Positions 61,475-64,000 of a DNA stretch of 64,000 bases are shown here, piece after piece. The position numbers and the translations under genes are program-made. Numbering within the stretch: the stretch's first letter is position 1; every line of letters starts with the position of its first letter. The DNA comes from Aliihoeflea sp. 40Bstr573 (GTDB lineage: Bacteria; Pseudomonadota; Alphaproteobacteria; Rhizobiales; Rhizobiaceae), in the NCBI RefSeq assembly GCF_024105655.1, contig NZ_JAAAMH010000014.1, forward strand, positions 1 through 64,000. Reading direction: 5' to 3'. The notes under the pieces were generated by a model. The model was not told the origin of the DNA and made no database searches. It was given only the letters and a program-made list of their open reading frames with translations.

Positions 61475-63394
61475 ATGCGATTTTCACCTTCCTTCCTCGA
61501 CGAGATTCGCGACCGGGTGCCGATCTCCTCGGTGATCGGGGCGCGCGTCACATGGGATCGCCGCAAAACCAACGCCCAGCGCGGCGACTATTGGGCCTGC
61601 TGCCCCTTCCACGGAGAAAAGTCCCCCTCCTTCCACTGCGAGGACAAGAAAGGCCGCTACTACTGTTTCGGCTGCGGTGTTTCGGGCGACCACTTCCGCT
61701 TTTTGACCGATCATGACGGCCTCGCCTTCCCCGAAGCGGTCCAGCGCATCGCCGACATGGCCGGCGTGCCGATGCCTGCCCGCGACGTGCAGGAAGAACG
61801 GCGCGAGCGCGAGCGCGCCTCGCTCTCCGACGTCATGGAAATGGCGACGCAGTTCTTCCAGGATCGGCTGCAAGGTGCGGACGGCGCCAAGGCCCGCGCC
61901 TATCTGCGCGAGCGCGGTCTCGTCGGCCCCACGCAGCAGAAGTTCCGCCTCGGCTACGCGCCCGAAAGCCGCAATGCGCTGAAGGAGCATCTGGCCGCGC
62001 GCGGTGTGGAGAAAGGCCAGATCGAGGCCTGCGGCCTCGTCGTCCACGGCCCGGACATTCCCGTCTCCTACGACCGCTTCCGCGACCGCATCATGTTTCC
62101 GATCGAGGATGCGCGCGGCCGCGTCATCGCCTTCGGCGGCCGCGCCATGTCCGCCGACGCGCCCGCCAAGTATCTGAACTCCAACGACACCGAGATCTTC
62201 CACAAGGGACAGGTGCTCTACAATCTCGCCCGTGCCCGTGCGTCCGTTGCCCGCGGCGGAACGGTGATCGCCGTCGAAGGCTACATGGACGTCATCGCGC
62301 TCGCGCAGGCCGGCATCGAAAATGCCGTCGCTCCGCTCGGCACGGCGCTCACCGAAAACCAGCTCGAACTGCTCTGGCGCATGTCCGGCGAGCCCGTCCT
62401 GTGCTTCGACGGCGACCAGGCCGGCATGAAGGCCGCATTCCGCGCCGCCGACCTCGCTTTGCCGCTCGTCCAGGCCGGCCGCACGCTGCGCTTTGCGCTC
62501 CTGCCGAACGGCCAGGACCCCGACGATCTCGTCAGGGCCGAGGGTGCGGAAGCCTTCCGGGCCATCGTTGCCGAGGCGCGCCCGCTCGCCGACATGTTGT
62601 GGCAGCGAGAGACGGGCAGTTCCACCTTTGACACGCCCGAGCGCCGCGCCGACCTCGAAAAGCGCCTGCGCGAACTCACCTTCCAGATCAAGGACGAGGA
62701 TGTCCGTCGCCACTACCACCAGGAGATGCGCGACCGCGTGATCCGCTTCTTCGGATCGACCCGCCCGCAAAACCCGCGTTTCGAAAAGGGCGGCGGACAG
62801 GGCCGTCCCGGCGGCCCCGGCCAGATGGGCAAGCAGCGCTTCGCCGTCTCGGAGACCCTTGCCCGCTCCTCCATGGTCCGCCCTGCCGCCTCCGCCATGC
62901 CGCTGCGCGAGACGTTGATCCTCGTCACGCTCGCCAACCACCCCGACCTCGTCGACGAATATTTCGACGAGATCGACCGGCTGTCGATCACCAGCGCGGA
63001 ACTGCGTCAGTTGAAGGCGTGCATCGTCGACGCCGCGGCGCACGGGTTGACCGGCAAGGCCGGTACGCTCATCGAGCACGTCCGCGCCTGCGGCATCGTC
63101 GAGATCTGGGAACGTGCCCTGCTGCAGGTCAAGGGCGCGGGGCTGTGGACCGCCCTGCCCGAGGCGGCACTGGACGACGCACGCGACGCCTTTCAGCAGG
63201 CCCTATACTTGCAGCAGGCGGCTCAGTCTCTACATAGGGAGTTAAAAGCAGCCGAGACCGCGCTTGCCACCGAGCCGACGGAGGAAAATTACCGTCATCT
63301 CGTCGATGTGCAGTCCCAGTTGCGAGACGTGCAGGCCACCGAGGCGCTCATCGAAGGTTTCGGGGTCCAATCGGGTCGTGCGGGCCGGGCCTGA
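61475..63394 (+). CDS. dnaG: DNA primase
   Basis: A 639-residue primase. The CHC2 zinc-binding domain reads YWACCPFHGEKSPSFHCEDKKGRYYCFGCGVSGDHFRFL, followed by the RNA-polymerase core with YDRFRDRIMFPIEDARGRVIAFGGRAM, the TOPRIM motif VIAVEGYMDVIALAQAGIENAVAPLGTAL and CFDGDQAGMKAA, and a C-terminal helicase-binding region. It makes the RNA primers for replication. I chose the ATG at 61475 because it matches the usual N-terminus MRFSPSFLDEIRDRVPISSV; an ATG 27 bases upstream is in frame. It is followed by rpoD, as in other Rhizobiales. Confidence 0.97.
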   Translation: MRFSPSFLDEIRDRVPISSVIGARVTWDRRKTNAQRGDYWACCPFHGEKSPSFHCEDKKGRYYCFGCGVSGDHFRFLTDHDGLAFPEAVQRIADMAGVPMPARDVQEERRERERASLSDVMEMATQFFQDRLQGADGAKARAYLRERGLVGPTQQKFRLGYAPESRNALKEHLAARGVEKGQIEACGLVVHGPDIPVSYDRFRDRIMFPIEDARGRVIAFGGRAMSADAPAKYLNSNDTEIFHKGQVLYNLARARASVARGGTVIAVEGYMDVIALAQAGIENAVAPLGTALTENQLELLWRMSGEPVLCFDGDQAGMKAAFRAADLALPLVQAGRTLRFALLPNGQDPDDLVRAEGAEAFRAIVAEARPLADMLWQRETGSSTFDTPERRADLEKRLRELTFQIKDEDVRRHYHQEMRDRVIRFFGSTRPQNPRFEKGGGQGRPGGPGQMGKQRFAVSETLARSSMVRPAASAMPLRETLILVTLANHPDLVDEYFDEIDRLSITSAELRQLKACIVDAAAHGLTGKAGTLIEHVRACGIVEIWERALLQVKGAGLWTALPEAALDDARDAFQQALYLQQAAQSLHRELKAAETALATEPTEENYRHLVDVQSQLRDVQATEALIEGFGVQSGRAGRA

Positions 63395-63722
63395 CGGCTG
63401 GACCGCCGAGCGCCGGCAAGGCAATTGATTCGCTTTTTTGCGGCGAATCGTGTCACAGCCGCTTGACCTTCCGCCTGAATGACGGAATCAGGACGACCAC
63501 GAACCATTAACGAGCGGTTTGCCCGCATTGAAGACGGATAACGGGACGGTACACTGGTTTTGATCGGGTTGGGCACGCCGGTTTCGCTACCAGGGTTAAC
63601 AGCGCATTTACGTGAACGCGCGTATGCGCGGTCGAAAAGCGCGGTCCGCGCATCTGCACCCATGTCCCCGACGAGAGCCGCTGAGGCTTCCAATGGCCTG
63701 ATGGCCGCCTGGAGAACAACAT
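63395..63722 (+). promoter_or_regulatory. dnaG-rpoD intergenic region
   Basis: This 328-base gap holds no credible gene. It has GATTCGC and GCGAATC facing each other around a run of T (about 63426-63448), a possible weak terminator or attenuator after dnaG. A CTTGAC hexamer at about 63461 resembles the alphaproteobacterial -35 box and could serve an rpoD promoter, though I see no matching -10. No clear GGAGG stands before the rpoD ATG; GGAGAAC lies about 10 bases upstream. Confidence 0.45.
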
Positions 63723-64000
63723 ATGGCGACTAAAGAGAAGGAAGAGGTCGAGAACGAGCGTGAAGGCGGGACCGACGGTCCGCTGCTCGACCTTTCCGAC
63801 GACGCAGTCAAGAAAATGATCAAGCTCGCCAAGAAGCGCGGCTTCGTTACCATGGACGAGCTCAATGCCGTGCTTCCCTCCGAGGAGGTGACGTCCGAAC
63901 AGATCGAAGACACGATGGCGATGCTGTCCGACATGGGCATCAACGTCGTCGAGGATGACGAGAACGCGGAAGACGGCGATCGCGAGAAGGAAGGCGACGC
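63723..64000 (+). CDS. rpoD: RNA polymerase primary sigma factor, N-terminal part (truncated by window end)
   Basis: The reading frame starts at the ATG at 63723 and runs off the window after about 92 codons. It encodes MATKEKEEVENEREGG and then sigma-70 region 1.1: LSDDAVKKMIKLAKKRGFVTMDELNAVLPSEEVTSEQIEDTMAMLSDMGINVV, ending in an acidic stretch. Region 1.1 keeps free sigma from binding DNA. Position right after dnaG is the conserved macromolecular-synthesis arrangement. The conserved regions 2 to 4 lie outside the window. Confidence 0.95.
   Translation, partial: MATKEKEEVENEREGGTDGPLLDLSDDAVKKMIKLAKKRGFVTMDELNAVLPSEEVTSEQIEDTMAMLSDMGINVVEDDENAEDGDREKEGD

Noticed and set aside
59580-61535. 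651-codon plus-strand frame opposite the Na/Pi cotransporter-like gene
   Set aside because: Asp/Arg/His-rich shadow of a membrane protein with clear family motifs on the minus strand.

Overview
The window is high-GC, densely coded DNA that reads as an alphaproteobacterial chromosome, most likely Rhizobiales/Hyphomicrobiales. The evidence is the dnaG-rpoD pair at the right edge, a bacteriophytochrome with its heme oxygenase, a CAU-anticodon tRNA of the Ile2 type, many ATGA-overlapping genes, and GC-rich palindromic intergenic repeats. I see no insertion sequence, prophage, integrase or CRISPR array. Product names come from reading motifs and family resemblance; no database search was run.

Layout, left to right. 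(1) 1-9616, minus strand: a peptide-type ABC importer (binding protein, two permeases, fused double ATPase) leading into an MttB-like (COG5598) methyltransferase and an FAD oxidoreductase of the dimethylglycine/sarcosine dehydrogenase type, a likely methylated-amine uptake and demethylation operon. (2) 9905-14862, plus strand: a cobalamin riboswitch followed by btuB, btuF, btuC and btuD. (3) 14958-18812, minus strand: glpK, glpD and a DeoR-type glpR with tandem operator-like repeats. (4) 18869-33694: the most interesting block, a probable complete sulfoquinovose locus. One half (minus) is suyA-suyB-slcC-comC-galM, which would invert sulfolactate and cleave its C-S bond to pyruvate and sulfite. 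A GntR/UTRA regulator and a BrnT/BrnA toxin-antitoxin pair follow. The other half (minus) is a PfkB kinase, a LacD/YihT-type aldolase, an L-fucose-isomerase-family protein and a Gfo/Idh/MocA protein that is a candidate NAD-dependent sulfoquinovosidase. Divergent from the kinase is a MalEFGK-type sugar importer. The same 8-5-8 inverted repeat lies in front of both halves, tying them into one regulon.

(5) 33870-46136: a large MscS-type channel, a light-signalling cluster (bphO, bacteriophytochrome, single-domain response regulator, hybrid kinase), a small Gly-rich membrane protein, a second kinase/regulator/kinase cluster, and topoisomerase IB. (6) 46298-61205: housekeeping and accessory genes including an amidase, a SIMPL-domain protein, tRNA-Ile2(CAU), a Crp/Fnr regulator, recQ, a TadG-like von Willebrand protein, DUF305, an OmpA-family protein with a long Ala/Pro/Glu tract, and a Na/Pi cotransporter-like protein. 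(7) 61475-64000: dnaG and the start of rpoD.

Proposed joint logic: the locus would import sulfoquinovose or its glycerol glycoside, hydrolyse it inside the cell, isomerise, phosphorylate and split it to DHAP plus sulfolactaldehyde, and desulfonate the resulting sulfolactate. The neighbouring glpK/glpD could take up the released glycerol. The oxidation of sulfolactaldehyde to sulfolactate is the one step with no candidate here.
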